A stretch of 64,000 nucleotides of DNA from positions 749,655 to 813,654 of the forward strand of contig KN832886.1 in NCBI GenBank assembly GCA_000827325.1. The letters run 5' to 3'. Every line of letters starts with the position of its first letter. The stretch's first letter is position 1. Shown here in pieces: positions 1-10,412 of this stretch. Both the position numbers and the translations under genes were made by a program. The notes below the pieces were generated by a model that was given only the letters and a program-made list of their open reading frames with translations, did not search any database and had not been told where the DNA came from. This stretch comes from Oidiodendron maius Zn. Its lineage: Eukaryota > Ascomycota > Leotiomycetes > Myxotrichaceae.

Positions 1-1319
1 AGCCCGCGACAGCTGAGAGATTTTATGCTGAGAGAGGCCAGTTTGGGCTAGAACACGTATTTTTGCGCGTAAGGGAGTGACCCAGTTCGAATTAGTGGCT
101 GTGGAGGGCTAGAGCAGGTGATGATAAGAGGGAATTATCCATTTTTAGGGCAATTCAGGCAGGTAGTGTGGAGTAATGACGCATACTCTTACGTTGTATT
201 GGCCGAAAAGGGTAATACTGATTAGTAAGATTCACACCAAGTTGCCTGGTGTGCATGTATCCTTAGCCGCGTCTGCTGATTCTGGGGGTCGATATTTAGC
301 AAAGCACATCTTTTAATTGTCTGCTTTAGGCAATGTTTTGCGAAATGCGTCAATTGGGCCCACACAGTCGAATTGTACCAAGGGGCCCACATGGCGTCGC
401 AATTTTACAAGGTACGAGTAGTAGCTGTTACTCCCTACTAAACTCTATTTAAAACACGGCAACTTACTAATCCCGCCCAAAAAAAATTCCTTATTTACTG
501 AAACCGCCCAAATATTTCAGCTAATTACTCGGAACAGCTTTTGACCTATTCAAGGCTGGGTCAAGTGGCAACCGAGAATGCTTAGGTACTCCTCAATAGC
601 CTGAATTACTAGTACAAACTTACGCACCCTTCCATTACGCGACGCGTTGTTTACCAGTACTATATTGACTTTGGCATTTCAGGGTCTCTTTCCATCAACA
701 CCACCACTTTTTCCTCAACACTACCACCAATATCACCCTCAAAGCCACCCTCAAAACCAATTATGATGGAATCAATCGAAGATTAGTGGACTCCTCCAGC
801 CTCTACTGAGATCCTGTCTACTTCATGGCCAAATATTACTGACCCAAATAAGCGGTTAAGATCTGGATACTCGACCATGGCGAATCTTGGGCTTCCTCTA
901 CTCAAAACAACAAGACTCGACTTCAATTTCATTGCCTCCTTTCTACTTGTACCTTCTATATTCGAATTGCTCAAAAGAAGGACGGTCTCTATAGGATAAC
1001 CTCTTACACTCTTCATTACTATCTCCTTCAACATATTTCAATTTTAAACAGCGGAATTCGGCCTGGTATCTTGCAAGCCTTGTAGAACGCGATGGCAGCA
1101 GAAACAAGAGGGATAATAGTTTGATTGTCTTGAGACTGGGACTAATAAGGCGGGGTGTCATGAGAGTACTCAAGCTTGCTCCCCAAGCGAGAGGATATTA
1201 ACTCCCTATTTATTTTTCACGTTAGATCTCTTACTCGGGGCCTGGAAGGTCAAAAGCGTTGATCTCCTGTATAATGTGCTGTTCCCTTATATGTTCTGCG
1301 GCGTCCCCGTAATGTCTCG
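1..1319. other. Intergenic, no gene seen; holds one half of an inverted repeat pair
   Basis: No reading frame here resembles a known protein. A stretch at about 330-460, read as its reverse complement, resembles 9275-9400. Both share a motif close to tttaaatagagtttagt followed by a G-rich run, and a loosely similar 100 bp beyond it. The two copies face each other about 8.9 kb apart and are probably debris of one repeat family. Confidence 0.4.
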
Positions 1320-1700
1320 GTGTCTCCGTATACCGTTACACAGCTCAATCTATCATTGAGCTATGTTACACCTGCTGCCCTCTTGTTACACGTGCCCTAT
1401 ATGCCAGCCTGGAGGGCTGGAGAGCATCTTCGAGATATAATTGATGGAGATGAAGGCGCAAGCTTTAGTCTAATACCAGATTGGATACTTCAAATCACAA
1501 AGGCCGATTCAACTAAGATCACATACACCTATTTACAGACAAGTAATACACGCTTTGAAGCTTTATTTATCTCCCTTGGATCAACTATCTCAATGTTACG
1601 CACTCTACGACCCTTCTACGCCCTAGACGGTACTCATACTCGATCTCGATATAACAGTAGCCGAAAACCCTTATACCTACCCCGTATATCGCAGTATACT
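1320..1700 (+). mobile_element. MULE (Mutator-like) transposase relic
   Basis: The frame contains FEALFISLGSTI followed by LRTLRPFYALDGTHTRSRYN. This matches the conserved start of the MULE transposase domain, in which a hydrophobic LFIALG-type strand precedes an (I/V)DGTHxKxxY block carrying the first catalytic aspartate. Upstream residues (HLRDIIDGDEGASFSLIPDW) fit the region that precedes this domain in fungal MULEs. Only this N-terminal slice remains. Beyond about 1690 the frame runs into palindrome-rich DNA and the rest of the catalytic triad is absent. No terminal inverted repeats were recognised. The family call rests on motif memory rather than an alignment. Confidence 0.6.
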
Positions 1701-1840
1701 GCAGTGCGAATAAAGACGTACTGTACGTACTACAGTATGAGTTCGGCCATACTATACGTACTGCCGTATGTGTTCGGCCCTCTATACTGTACGTACGGCA
1801 GTATACTACTTTGCGGGCATACTATATATGGCAGTTTAAC
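1690..1840. repeat. Palindrome-rich block
   Basis: Short palindromes built around gtac and gtatac recur here (for example tactgtacgtac and cagtatactg). Two ttcggcc boxes separate similar units of about 50 bp. The block lies directly after the MULE relic and could be part of its decayed interior or an independent foldback sequence. Confidence 0.4.
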
Positions 1841-1901
1841 TTTGTGTTCGATATTCGAAAATACCATCATTTCCACCCCCCTCTTACTAATATACCTGTG
1901 A

Positions 1902-2678
1902 CGACTCAAGAAGAACAGAGATCTCGATCCGTAGGGAAGGATTTAAAGGTGTATTCAACTATCAATCGTTATAACTAAGAGAATAAGCTAAAGGGAGAAG
2001 AGGGATCGTGGGTTTACCGAGCGGAAGCGACTACCTCAATATAGCTAGGTCAACTAAGTAATATCACCTGGACACCAACAGAATATAAGTACTAGGTACT
2101 GAGCTATATCTATTGCTCAGTGATGATAGATCATACGTGTATTGAGTGGTTCAGACAGAAGTGCTTGTCCCCTGCTACTGTGGGTGTAGACCCTCTTATA
2201 AGCTCTGCCAAAAATACAGCTGTCCAGAACGCCCTACTATGCAACAGATAACCGTTCCGTTACGTAGCCTCTCGCCCACCCACCGACACATGTTGGTGGT
2301 TAGGAAGCGCAATACGCAAATATTTTACCCTGAATCCAGTCAAATAATCTAGTACACTACTACTACCCTTTATAATACCCTTTATATTATCTTTGTAAAG
2401 CTCTCGTTTAGCTCTTTTAGGACCTTATTGCAACAATATGCCCTTCTCAGGCTTATGACTACCTAATTGAGGGTTCTCTGTACAGCATGAGAGGAGTGGG
2501 AGAACTGTGGTTATTAGATATTTTACTACTAAAATGAAGCACCTGTGGGAACTAAAATGCAAAGACTGTCCACAAACATCGCGAAAACTCAGCAAAGCTG
2601 CATGCTTTAGCAACAATGAAGGACAATACGAGCGACAACAACGACTGGCTTATACCTGTGCGCCTCATATTGTTAATT
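1902..2678. other. Intergenic, nothing recognised
   Basis: Short reading frames on both strands show no domain, signal peptide or splice structure that I can support. Confidence 0.3.
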
Positions 2679-2846
2679 ATTACAGCTCTGGAGAGACTGT
2701 AACCACCGTCCACGTGATGAGCAAGCGGTTGGTATAAGACCACCTGCACCGGCCACAATCTTAATCTTCTCTCCTTAGCTTTGTATTCTAAGTTTACAAA
2801 TCGATATTATGCTTCCCCCCTGAGGCCTCTTTTCTCGTGTTGTTAC
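2679..2846. repeat. Short dispersed repeat (solo LTR or MITE-like), copy 1
   Basis: This stretch is closely similar to 35368-35548. Shared landmarks are gctctggagaga near the start, gtccacgtgat, ggttggtataag, ttgtattctaagttta, aatcgatattatgcttcc and tgaggcctct near the end. It ends gttac where the other copy ends gtaac. No target-site duplication is visible around this copy, which looks older than the copy at 35.4 kb. Confidence 0.65.
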
Positions 2847-3165
2847 AGGTAGATAATATACTAGCCATATTGATAGGACAGTAGATAGAGCTCATAATCA
2901 GTATATGTTGCTAAGGTAGGGGAAAAGAAGTCATTCCTGTGACGGCACCTACAACTGCACAAAAGGAAGAGTGCTTGTAGATTGCTTCTATCGACTATTC
3001 TAAGCTAAAGGAGAAGGAAGAAAGAGAAAAGAACGATGATAGAGGTTGAGTCTTTCATGCCCCTGGAAATAATTGCTTTTGCTAGGCAACAGATCATGTG
3101 ACAATTGATTTGCGAGCGTCACAGCTGCTAGCGTGTGCAGGGGCTGCCAGACGAAGGGATACCTG
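2847..3165. other. Intergenic, nothing recognised
   Basis: About 320 bp lie downstream of the hemerythrin-like gene (minus strand). No gene or clear terminator signal was identified. Confidence 0.3.
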
Positions 3166-4081
3166 TTATAGACCGTTTAGCTCCCATTTAGTAGCAAAAG
3201 CCTTTGTATTCCGCCAGTCATCGGCAACAAAGCTTAGTTCCCGTCGCTCAAAGTTCACACAAGGACTAAATTGCCATGCCTTTGCGTGTGTCCTGGCGAA
3301 GACGAATTTGTTTAAATATGGCACAAACCAGGGGAACTCTGGCCAATTTCGGTGCGCTCCATTCTCGAATGCACGATCGACTGCGCCAAAACCTGCAGGT
3401 AGCATTACGTACTGTCAACTCAGTCAGAAGACAAGAAGGAAGAAACGAGAAAGACAGAGATACAGGATCCGACTTAGCTCTTGATTCCTTCATTACTTGT
3501 TTCTCCCATTCATCATACGACTTCCGCAACTTTTCACCACCAAACTCCTCCCCTATAGAGAGCAATGTAGAGATTTCAGCGTGAAGGTGTTTTACGAGAG
3601 CTGGTGCGAAGTTATCGATCAGTGTTCTCAGTGTGCTTCCGCTATAGTCTTTTGGAGGTGTTTCCGTAACGTATTTCTCAAACACCTGGATTCCTGAATC
3701 AAATGCATTATGCTGCTCGACGCTTGTCTTCATGATATCTTTTTCGGCCGTGTATTCTGCAATCATAGAGAAGAAGGTTGTTTCTTCGCCCTGGTGATGC
3801 TCGTGTATGATGGTGCACCACGCTCGACAATACAAGAGAAATGCATCTACATCTTCAGAGCGAGTTATACCAGTAGCTTGGAGATAGATCGAATTCAGGT
3901 AGCGAATAAAGAGATTGTGAGCGAGCGCCATCCCAGTTGCGACGTGTATCGATCCGACCGATGCCTGTCCATTAGGTTAGACTTGAGGTATCGGGGGGCA
4001 ATTCAGCATGCCAACCTTTGCACCCTTTGCTGTGGGTGTTGTAATGAGGGGGTATGGTCGGTTTGCCCACGGCCTAGCCAT
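3166..4081 (-). CDS. Hemerythrin-like (HHE cation-binding) domain protein
   Basis: Spliced minus-strand model: exons 4081-4016, 3964-3464 and 3411-3166, which join in frame to 270 residues. Both introns are about 51 nt. The N-terminal piece reads MARPWANRPYPLITTP, as in fungal members of this family. Candidate iron-binding residues are visible: a histidine in MALAHNLFIRYLNS, the cluster IHEHHQGEE, VEQHNAF, and KHLHAEI. The last exon carries the conserved tail FPWFVPYLNKFVFARTHAKAW found in fungal HHE proteins. The family binds a di-iron centre in a four-helix bundle, with proposed roles in oxygen or metal sensing; the role here is unknown. The first donor (GTTGGC) is weak, so the true start could be the internal methionine at 3931. 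The gene looks intact. Confidence 0.75.
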
Positions 4082-5675
4082 CTTTGTCGAAATCGCCTAT
4101 TCTAGACCGGGAGAGCAAGGAGACAGAACATTTTCCGGTGCCAGAGGCTTTTATATATCAATCGCGCTTATTCAGCGCTTGACCTATTTTGGATCATAGC
4201 CCAGCGAAAGAAATATCTCTTGCATGAGGTTGAAATTTTCAGGTCAAAATGGTTGTGATTCGTTGGCCCAGACCAGAAAGGAAAATACTGTATCACCACA
4301 CTTTCAAGCTGTCAGCGCGTGAACAAGTTAGGTATAGCGCTGAATAAGCAAGTGTCGGCGACTCGAGCACCGAACCCAGTAATGATTGTCCCTAGAGCCT
4401 TAGATTTCTACCCTCCACATCTAGTAATACTGCCTTGTACTGATCAAAAGGTAACGAACCCTAGATCCGGATACTTATGATTTCAATCCTTCCTCTGGCG
4501 CAAGATTTTGTGAAATGAATTCCCGCTTTCAATGAATGGCCAATAATCAGAGTTTCCCACACATCATATCAGTCCTTGCCCGGTGGCGGTTAGCGCAGCT
4601 TGTCTGTATCCGACAAAGCCTCAAGTAAACCTAGAGGCTCCAATCTGCAAAATAAGACGGCAACTGTGGTTTCAAGGTCATGGGGGTCAGCACCCAAACC
4701 CCCGGACCTCGCTGGTTTCCACGCCAGAATACGGTAGTACTGTATGGTAAATCCCCACACCCCGGTCAATTCCTAGTGTACGGAGGTACATGTGCCCACT
4801 TGACGCACGTCGCGAAACCTTGCCTAAAACAGACGATCCATACATAAGAGGCGCATCCATTGCGCTAATATCGACGTCCCTCCTCCATTTCATCTACCCG
4901 CTAAATATGTGCATACTCTAGCCAGTGTGGATAATAATTTGCGGTCTCAAGTGGCTATGGATTGCGCAGAGGGATGGGTCATCTCTCATGACGGCATGAC
5001 TAGCCTGCTGTAACACTTTCCCGGAGTTGACAAGTAGTTGACAATTTGAACTGGTGTGGTCTTCTCCCGCGTCCAGAGCTGCTCGAGGGCTTGAATAAGC
5101 TGGATCGCACCCAGAACACACAACTCAGCTCAAGGTTATCGAGAGTCTCGAACAACAGTGCAGCAATCGCGGCTCGCTCCTCGAGCTCGTAGTAAATAGT
5201 AGAACGATTGAGCATGTTGGGTGAGGCGAGGACTCTCTGTAGCCTACCTGTACCGTGGGGACGGTTTCCGTGGAACTTATGAACTCCCTGCTCAATCGAA
5301 TTATCAGGGTATTGACCATATAGTGCACTTTTACTGCACCTTTACTGCACCTTTGTGTGTCGGTCAAACCACGGCATGCCTTAGGACTTCTTGACCGGAC
5401 TCGGAGGTGCTCTGTCTTGTTTGGAATAAGGACAGTGTATCAATGGCGGCTGGGGAGCCCGGGGGCTGTCGGGGGGGAAGCACGTTATGGTCTGATAAGG
5501 CTACAACACCAGCTCTTTTGTGCTGTGATTATGCCGTCTACTGCTTCTACTCCTGATATTACTGTCGTTCGATTCTGGTGGGCCTATTGCTCCACTAAGT
5601 GTCAAAACCACTAGAGAAGAGCAACCTCCTTCAGTCCAAACAGAGACACTACCAATAACATCTTCCACTCCTACC
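4082..5675. other. Intergenic, no recognised gene
   Basis: About 1.6 kb separate the divergent hemerythrin-like gene and MFS transporter. A minus-strand stretch near 5215-5030 reads YYELEERAAIAALLFETLDN and looks protein-like, but I cannot name it and it has no clean boundaries. The last 300 bp before 5676 should contain the transporter promoter. Confidence 0.3.
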
Positions 5676-7403
5676 ATGGACGAAAAGCAAGTAATCCCCC
5701 AAGACAACCATGAGGAAGCTCTTGGAGAACACTTTACAGAGAATGGCCTAAACACGGCCGCGCGCGAAGATGACCGCTCAGAGGACTTGACTCCGGAGCA
5801 TAGGGAATACCTGCTCTCCCGACACAAGACGCTCGATCTCACCCCACTGCCAACCATGGACCCGGCAGATCCTCTCAACTGGCCTTCTTGGAAAGTATTA
5901 ATGCCCTCACTCAGAGAGTTCGATCAGGCTAACAGCCTTAGAAAAACGTCAATCTGTTCCTCGTTGCGTTTCATGCCATGATGGCCACCTTCATTGCAGC
6001 TGGGGTTATTCCAGCGTTCGACCAATTTTCTGTTGACCTGAGAGTCTCCCTCACGCGAGCTTCCTACATCACAAGTGTCCAAATCATGTTCTTGGGTGTC
6101 TCCCCTATATTCTGGAAGCCTATCTCCAACCAGTTTGGCCGGAGACCGGTCTGGTTGATATCCACATTCTGCTCCATGATATGCAATATAGGCTGTGCGG
6201 AAAGCCATAGCTACGCTGTACAGATCGTGACCAGATGTCTCGGCTCGTTTTTCATCTCACCCGCTATAGCTATTAGTAGTACCGTGGTCACGGAAACTTT
6301 CTTTGCAAAGGATCGAGGACAGAAGATGGGCATTTGGACCCTTATGGTTACTCTGGGGTAAGTATTTCTATCTCTATGCTGGGGACTTCAATGCTGACCA
6401 GATAATCGTAGGCCACCCACGGGTCCCTTTATCATGGGCTTCGTTGCCTACCACACCCGCGGCTGGCAATGGATATACTGGATCTTCGCAATAACTAACG
6501 GCGTACAATTCATCCTCTACTTTTTCTTCTCTCCTGAAACGCTCTATGTCAAGAACCAGGCCGCGGCCCGAACCACGAAATCTGAATTCCAGCGAAAGTA
6601 CCTTAACTTCAGGAAGATTGGCCTCAAACCAATCACGATCCAAGACTTCATCACTCCCATCATGCTGTTTACCTACCCGAGTATCGTTATCCCAACTGTT
6701 GCCTACGCTATAGTCTTTAATTTCGCCAGTGTTCTCGCCACAGTGGAATTCCCCCAAATCTTCGGTCCCAAATTCAAGTTCAATCCGCAACAGATCGGTT
6801 TACAATTCACCAGTCTTATCATTGGTTCCGTGCTCGGCGAGCAGCTTGGTGGGCGTGGTAGCGACCTCTGGATGCGTCGCCAGAGGACGCGTGGCCGATC
6901 CGGGCTTGCGAATCCGGAGTGGCGACTCTGGACGTCTTACTTGGGCTTTGCGACCGTTATCTGTGGGCTTGTGGTTTTTACGGTGCAGGTTGATAAGATC
7001 CACTCGTACAACGTTTCACCCGTTGTTGGGCTTGCAATTTCAGCATTTGGGAACCAGATCATTACCACCGTGTTAGTCACCTATGCCGTTGATTGTCATC
7101 ATGAACATTCAGCTAGTATTGGAGTATTTATCAATCTGGTTCGAAGCACTTGGGGATTTATTGGTACGTTTCTTCCTTCGATACTACTTGCTTCGTCTGC
7201 TACTGCACTAAGTTGCCAATGGTCCCTTCTGGTTTCCCGATATGTTCTCGAGTCTCGGCCTTACCGGAAGTGGTGGCCTAATTGCGGGAATCGTCGCCGT
7301 ATTTGGCCTTCTTCCCACAATCTTCATTCAGTGGAAAGGAAAGTCTATGCGAGAAAAGAGAGGGGATACTTTCTTGGATCAAATGAGAACTATCACACGA
7401 TGA
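5676..7403 (+). CDS. MFS transporter (DHA1-type, polyamine/drug efflux-like)
   Basis: Four exons (5676-5894, 5942-6357, 6412-7163, 7213-7403) join in frame to 525 residues, the usual length for a 12-helix fungal MFS protein. The cytosolic N-terminus ends in DPADPLNWPSWK, the LNWP signature common to DHA1 drug and polyamine exporters. The loop after helix 2 reads KPISNQFGRRPVW, matching the MFS motif A region. Helices are visible as long hydrophobic runs on both sides of a central loop near residues 250-300. The protein ends FWFPDMFSSLGLTGSGG then a basic tail. Introns are 47-54 nt, the second with a CTGAC branch site. It is a plasma-membrane proton antiporter by family; the substrate is unknown. 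No defect was seen. Confidence 0.85.
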
Positions 7404-7637
7404 CGAGATGTCGATATATTACGTATAATCCTTACTCCACTAGTGGAGTTCCCTGGGTACACAGCATTTGGTACAATAGTATGTTGCAAACGTATATTAT
7501 CCACACGAGCCAGCTAGTTCTCTTCTCATAGATGCAAAGTACTAGATCGTTTGGTATCAACCCATTCCCAAAACTACTTCACCCTCCTCCTCTTTACTCT
7601 CCCCCATTCGCTCTTGAAAGCCCGTGCTTAACTTTGT

Positions 7638-8020
7638 GCAGACCGACAGAGGTCTAATGCGCGCAAAACACCACCACTACTACTAGACCTAATAGCCGAT
7701 ATCCTTGATGAGTCTCGGAAGGCTCAAAAAGCGACGACTGTACTGTACAGTGGAAAGCCAGACAAGGGTCGTACGGGTGGTAGTAATAAGGAGTCAGTCG
7801 AATGTGGCCACTGTGGCAAACAGGGCCATAAAATCGACAGTTGCTGGCTAAAGTGCCCTGAAAAGAGACCCTTTAGGACAGAACCTAGGGGTAAGAGGCG
7901 AAGGGGAGCAAAGGAGGACAACTCGAATGACGCAAAAGGCAATGAAAATGACTCCGCACTCTCGGTAGTAGCCCTTTCGACTAAGTCTGGGCTAGATAGA
8001 CGCTCCTGGAATCAGAATAA
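7638..8020 (+). mobile_element. Ty1/copia gag fossil fragment
   Basis: This stretch matches about 53605-53985 of the copia fossil at 52.8-57.7 kb over its whole length. It includes the segment before the zinc knuckle and the knuckle itself, read as ECGHCGKQGH and SCWLKC, which is a CCHC nucleic-acid-binding motif. It is far less AT-rich than the longer element, so it decayed along a different path. No LTR or pol part is attached. It is broken. Confidence 0.75.
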
Positions 8021-8266
8021 TTAAATTTCAGTGGTCCCAATGGGTAGGTCAGGCCAGGTCTCGGCCCCTTACCTGGGCCTGCCTGATAAAGATTTTACAA
8101 GGAAGTATAGGTTTGCATTAGCCTTGCTGTCACAAGAGAGGTCATCACTCAATAGTTATCAAGTAATGGTAATTACACTTTTTGTTAAATCTCGTTAGTT
8201 TATCACGCTAACCGACACTAACAGCACGACTCACGTAATGATAGCACACTCATGACCATGAAGGGG

Positions 8267-8569
8267 TTATATATTCTCAACTTCAGTAGCTAGACCTTCC
8301 TCCTATAACACATCCACTTTCAACCCACTGAGAGCCACACGACAATACGAACCCTCCATCTTTTCTGAAACCACAACCAAATGTTGATGAAGCTCCAACT
8401 TTTCTTCCATTTGATCCGAGATTTTATCCTTCTGCCCACCTCCTCTGTGTTCGAGCTCTATTTGCTGAAGATTTACCTAAGTAGTGTGTTAGCCGGGTTC
8501 TGGCTAGTGAGGGACTGGAATGGCCTACTTCTCGCAAAGGGATGGACCGCAAACGCATTCACAAGTTGA
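8267..8569 (+). CDS. Possible small hydrophobic protein, convergent with the cysteine-rich peptide gene
   Basis: An AT-rich TATA-like stretch (gttatatatt, near 8266-8275) and a CA-rich leader precede an ATG at 8381 in good context (caaccaaatg). The ATG opens a 62-codon frame starting MLMKLQLFFHLIRDFILLP and ending at 8569. The feature start here includes the putative promoter. The product would be hydrophobic with no known domain. Its 3' end overlaps the convergent peptide gene by about 45 bp. The frame may be chance, so this is a weak call. Confidence 0.2.
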
Positions 8570-8701
8570 AGGACTTTGCTCGCAGCATACCCCAGGACCG
8601 CAAGAGCCACATCTCTTGAGCAGCTCCGGAAGGACGCCTGGTACGGCTGCTGCAAGGGTAACGCCAAAGGCGAAGATGGTGATGAGGGCTTTGAATTGCA
8701 T
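8525..8701 (-). CDS. Secreted cysteine-rich peptide precursor (8 Cys in a 28-residue mature region)
   Basis: A single minus-strand exon encodes 58 residues. Residues 1-20 form a signal peptide (MQFKALITIFAFGVTLAAAV), followed by a short propeptide PGVLPELL and a KR dibasic site at residues 29-30, the usual Kex2 cut. The remaining 28 residues have eight cysteines in the pattern C-x2-C-x4-CC-x6-C-x-C-x-C-x4-C, starting CGSCGPGVCC and ending CGPSLCEK. A TATA-like box lies about 85 bp upstream and the ATG sits in an A-rich context (ttcaaaatg). Even cysteine number, processing site and small size fit a disulphide-stabilised antimicrobial, effector or signalling peptide. It does not match the six-cysteine PAF pattern, and I do not recognise the family. 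It is too short for ordinary gene callers, so it may be unannotated. Confidence 0.75.
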   Translation of the reverse strand: MQFKALITIFAFGVTLAAAVPGVLPELLKRCGSCGPGVCCEQSPSTCECVCGPSLCEK

Positions 8702-8784
8702 TTTGAAAGTTTTCTTCTTGTTGTTGGGTGAAGGTATTGGCGATGGAATAGTTGGATTGATGGCAATGTTGTTTGGACTTAAGG

Positions 8785-8794
8785 ATATTTATAG
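8785..8794 (-). promoter_or_regulatory. TATA-like box of the cysteine-rich peptide gene
   Basis: The minus strand reads ctataaatat about 85 bp before the ATG at 8701. The leader between them is C/A-rich (cacccaacaacaagaagaaa), as is common in fungal 5' leaders. Confidence 0.5.
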
Positions 8795-9274
8795 AATGAG
8801 AGCTTCTTTGGACAAATACTCGGCCTCTTTTATAGCCCATTTGCTGGTATGAGGAGCCGGGTCGGGACTGCTACGCCTCATAGATAGCGACCTTCTATGA
8901 TAATGTTGTCTAACCTGTTCTATATCATTTTGCCTCGTGAGCCCTAGCGACTTGATAAGCATCATAAGCACTATCATCTGTGGCCTGATGATTGTCTTGA
9001 ATGAGGATTGATCACTGTGGAGGTACATGGGTACATGTCGCATTCCCCATGGCCTCCCAACTCTTAATGCTGAGTCTACAGGAGCCTAAGTGGGCTGTGA
9101 TACGTAACCCGGCCCCCTGCCCATGTACAGGAAAATATATATACATATCTATATTATTCCCAATTTAATCTAAGCCACTGGCTTGCCGGCTCAAATCCAC
9201 CCACGCAAGCAGTTTTCTGTACCTGTGTGCGCATATCTGTGTGTGCGTAATGCGTCGGGCTGCGACAAGCTACG

Positions 9275-9400
9275 AAGTCGTAGTTTAAATAGAGTTTAGT
9301 GGGGGGTAGGAGGGACTCTGTTTTAGGTAAGGTTTTGCGATGTGCCTCAGGTGGGCCTATGTGCAGCTGCTGTGTGAGGGAAGCGTTGGCGCTCGTTGCA
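9275..9400 (+). repeat. Repeat copy related (inverted) to 330-460
   Basis: It contains gtttaaatagagtttagt followed by a run of G, as does the reverse complement of 330-460. Similarity fades after about 100 bp. Confidence 0.4.
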
Positions 9401-9502
9401 CCGCTGGCCTGGCGCAGGGATTGTACAGTGTCCACATACCTCGTACCTCGTAGCGTCACGCGGCAACTGAAGCGTACGGAATACCGTATAAACTGGCTTA
9501 AT

Positions 9503-9777
9503 TGAGATCCCGCACAAATGCAACTCCCGCACAAATGCAACCCTAAACCCCACCATCCCCACTATTTTCAAACATGGCTAACTCAACCAAATCAGCACTT
9601 ATTGAGCAAGCAATTAGCTCAATTAAAAGCGGAGAATTCAAGGACTACGCTACTGCAGCAAGGAAATATGGGGTTTCAAAATCAATGATTTCTAGAAGAA
9701 TGCGTGGAATTACCTCCTCACGAGCTGAAGTCAACTCAAACCTCCATCAAGCCCTAACGGCACCACAAGAAGAGGTT
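9503..9777 (+). mobile_element. Pogo/Fot-type DNA transposon, 5' end only
   Basis: The left end carries two direct copies of cccgcacaaatgcaac, the kind of internally repeated terminal sequence seen in Tc1/pogo elements. A frame opens at 9574 with MANSTKSALIEQAISSIKSG and continues through YATAARKYGVSKSMISRRM, a psq-type helix-turn-helix DNA-binding domain as in pogo/Fot transposases. It goes on to HQALTAPQEEV, the start of the CENP-B-type second DNA-binding region. The match then stops abruptly and NmrA-like sequence begins at about 9778. The DDE catalytic domain and the right end are missing. Confidence 0.75.
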
Positions 9778-10310
9778 TGTGAGGGCTAATCTTGATGATG
9801 AGGCCTCCCTCATTAAGGCCTACGAGGTATTTCTCCTTTCCTGCATTCTCTCCGCGCGTACATAATAATGTCCTAGTCGACAGGGGGTTGATGCAATTTT
9901 CCTTGTTACCAACTATTGATCAGGGCCTCGAGCACGCATTACACATCCCTTAGGATCTAGGACATCCTTTGGGATCCAGGATTCAGAGGATTCATGTGAG
10001 TCAATAAGAGGCCGAATAGGTCTATATAAAGGGGTCCTTACTCTAGTATAGCTGTGCTTAATTAGTTGTCTCTGCATCACTTAATAGTCAATATAACTGA
10101 GTTTCACCTTAATATCCGATTATGACCTGCGCATTAACCTGACCTCTGCTCAAGACCAACTACTGGGAACATTTTTCCACCGGCAAAAATAAGTTTCAAG
10201 CAGGAGATGCAGAGTTGGCTCAGGCTCTTACCGCGGTCAAGGTCACAGATAACCTTCCTCACTTGAAGCACTTTATCTGGAGCACTCTCCCTGGAAACGC
10301 CGAGGGTGTA
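9778..10310 (+). pseudogene. NmrA-like family relic interrupted by a solo LTR
   Basis: The frame reads RANLDDEASLIKAYE up to a likely donor (gtatttctcc, about 9829). After an acceptor at about 9892 it continues GVDAIFLVTN up to 9913. On the far side of the solo LTR (9914-10155) it resumes with YWEHFSTGKNKF, and then HLKHFIWSTLPGNAEG ahead of a gtaagt donor at about 10306. These are hallmarks of NmrA-like NAD(P)-binding regulators and atypical short-chain dehydrogenases (compare VTNYWEHF and HFIWSTL). The Rossmann glycine motif at the N-terminus and the whole C-terminal half are absent. A transposon end lies at its left border and an inverted-repeat element at its right. Confidence 0.7.
9914..10155 (+). 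mobile_element. Solo LTR of a Ty1/copia element
   Basis: The 242-bp sequence is flanked by a perfect 5-bp target duplication, CCAAC at 9909-9913 and 10156-10160. It shares with the LTRs at 52.8, 57.4 and 43.6 kb the block gttgtctctgcatcact, then tagtcaatataactgagttt, and the end gcctctg(c/t)tcaaga. A TATA-like tatataaagg lies near its middle. It is a fossil left after recombination between two LTRs. Its intact duplication shows that it landed here directly, inside the NmrA-like relic. Confidence 0.85.
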
Positions 10311-10412
10311 AGTCTTTACTTTTTTGGCTTTTCTGCAGCATTATTTACAAATATTTTTGGGGATATATTGCGCCGGTCGCAGTTAGGTATCAAGGTGAAA
10401 CTCAGCTATATT

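Noticed and set aside
1320-1901. 193-codon frame as a functional gene
   Set aside because: Only the first third resembles a MULE transposase. The rest is palindromic repeat translated by chance.
8525-8701. Fungal metallothionein
   Set aside because: Cysteine content is high, but the signal peptide, the KR site and the CC and x4 spacings do not fit the C-x-C repeats of small copper metallothioneins.
8473-8766. 97-codon minus-strand frame overlapping the peptide gene
   Set aside because: It is a shadow frame. The other minus-strand frame here encodes a signal peptide, Kex2 site and eight cysteines and is far more convincing.
9154-9210. tRNA-like phrase (ggctcaaatccacc)
   Set aside because: It resembles a T-arm, but no matching acceptor, D-arm or anticodon stem could be found around it.
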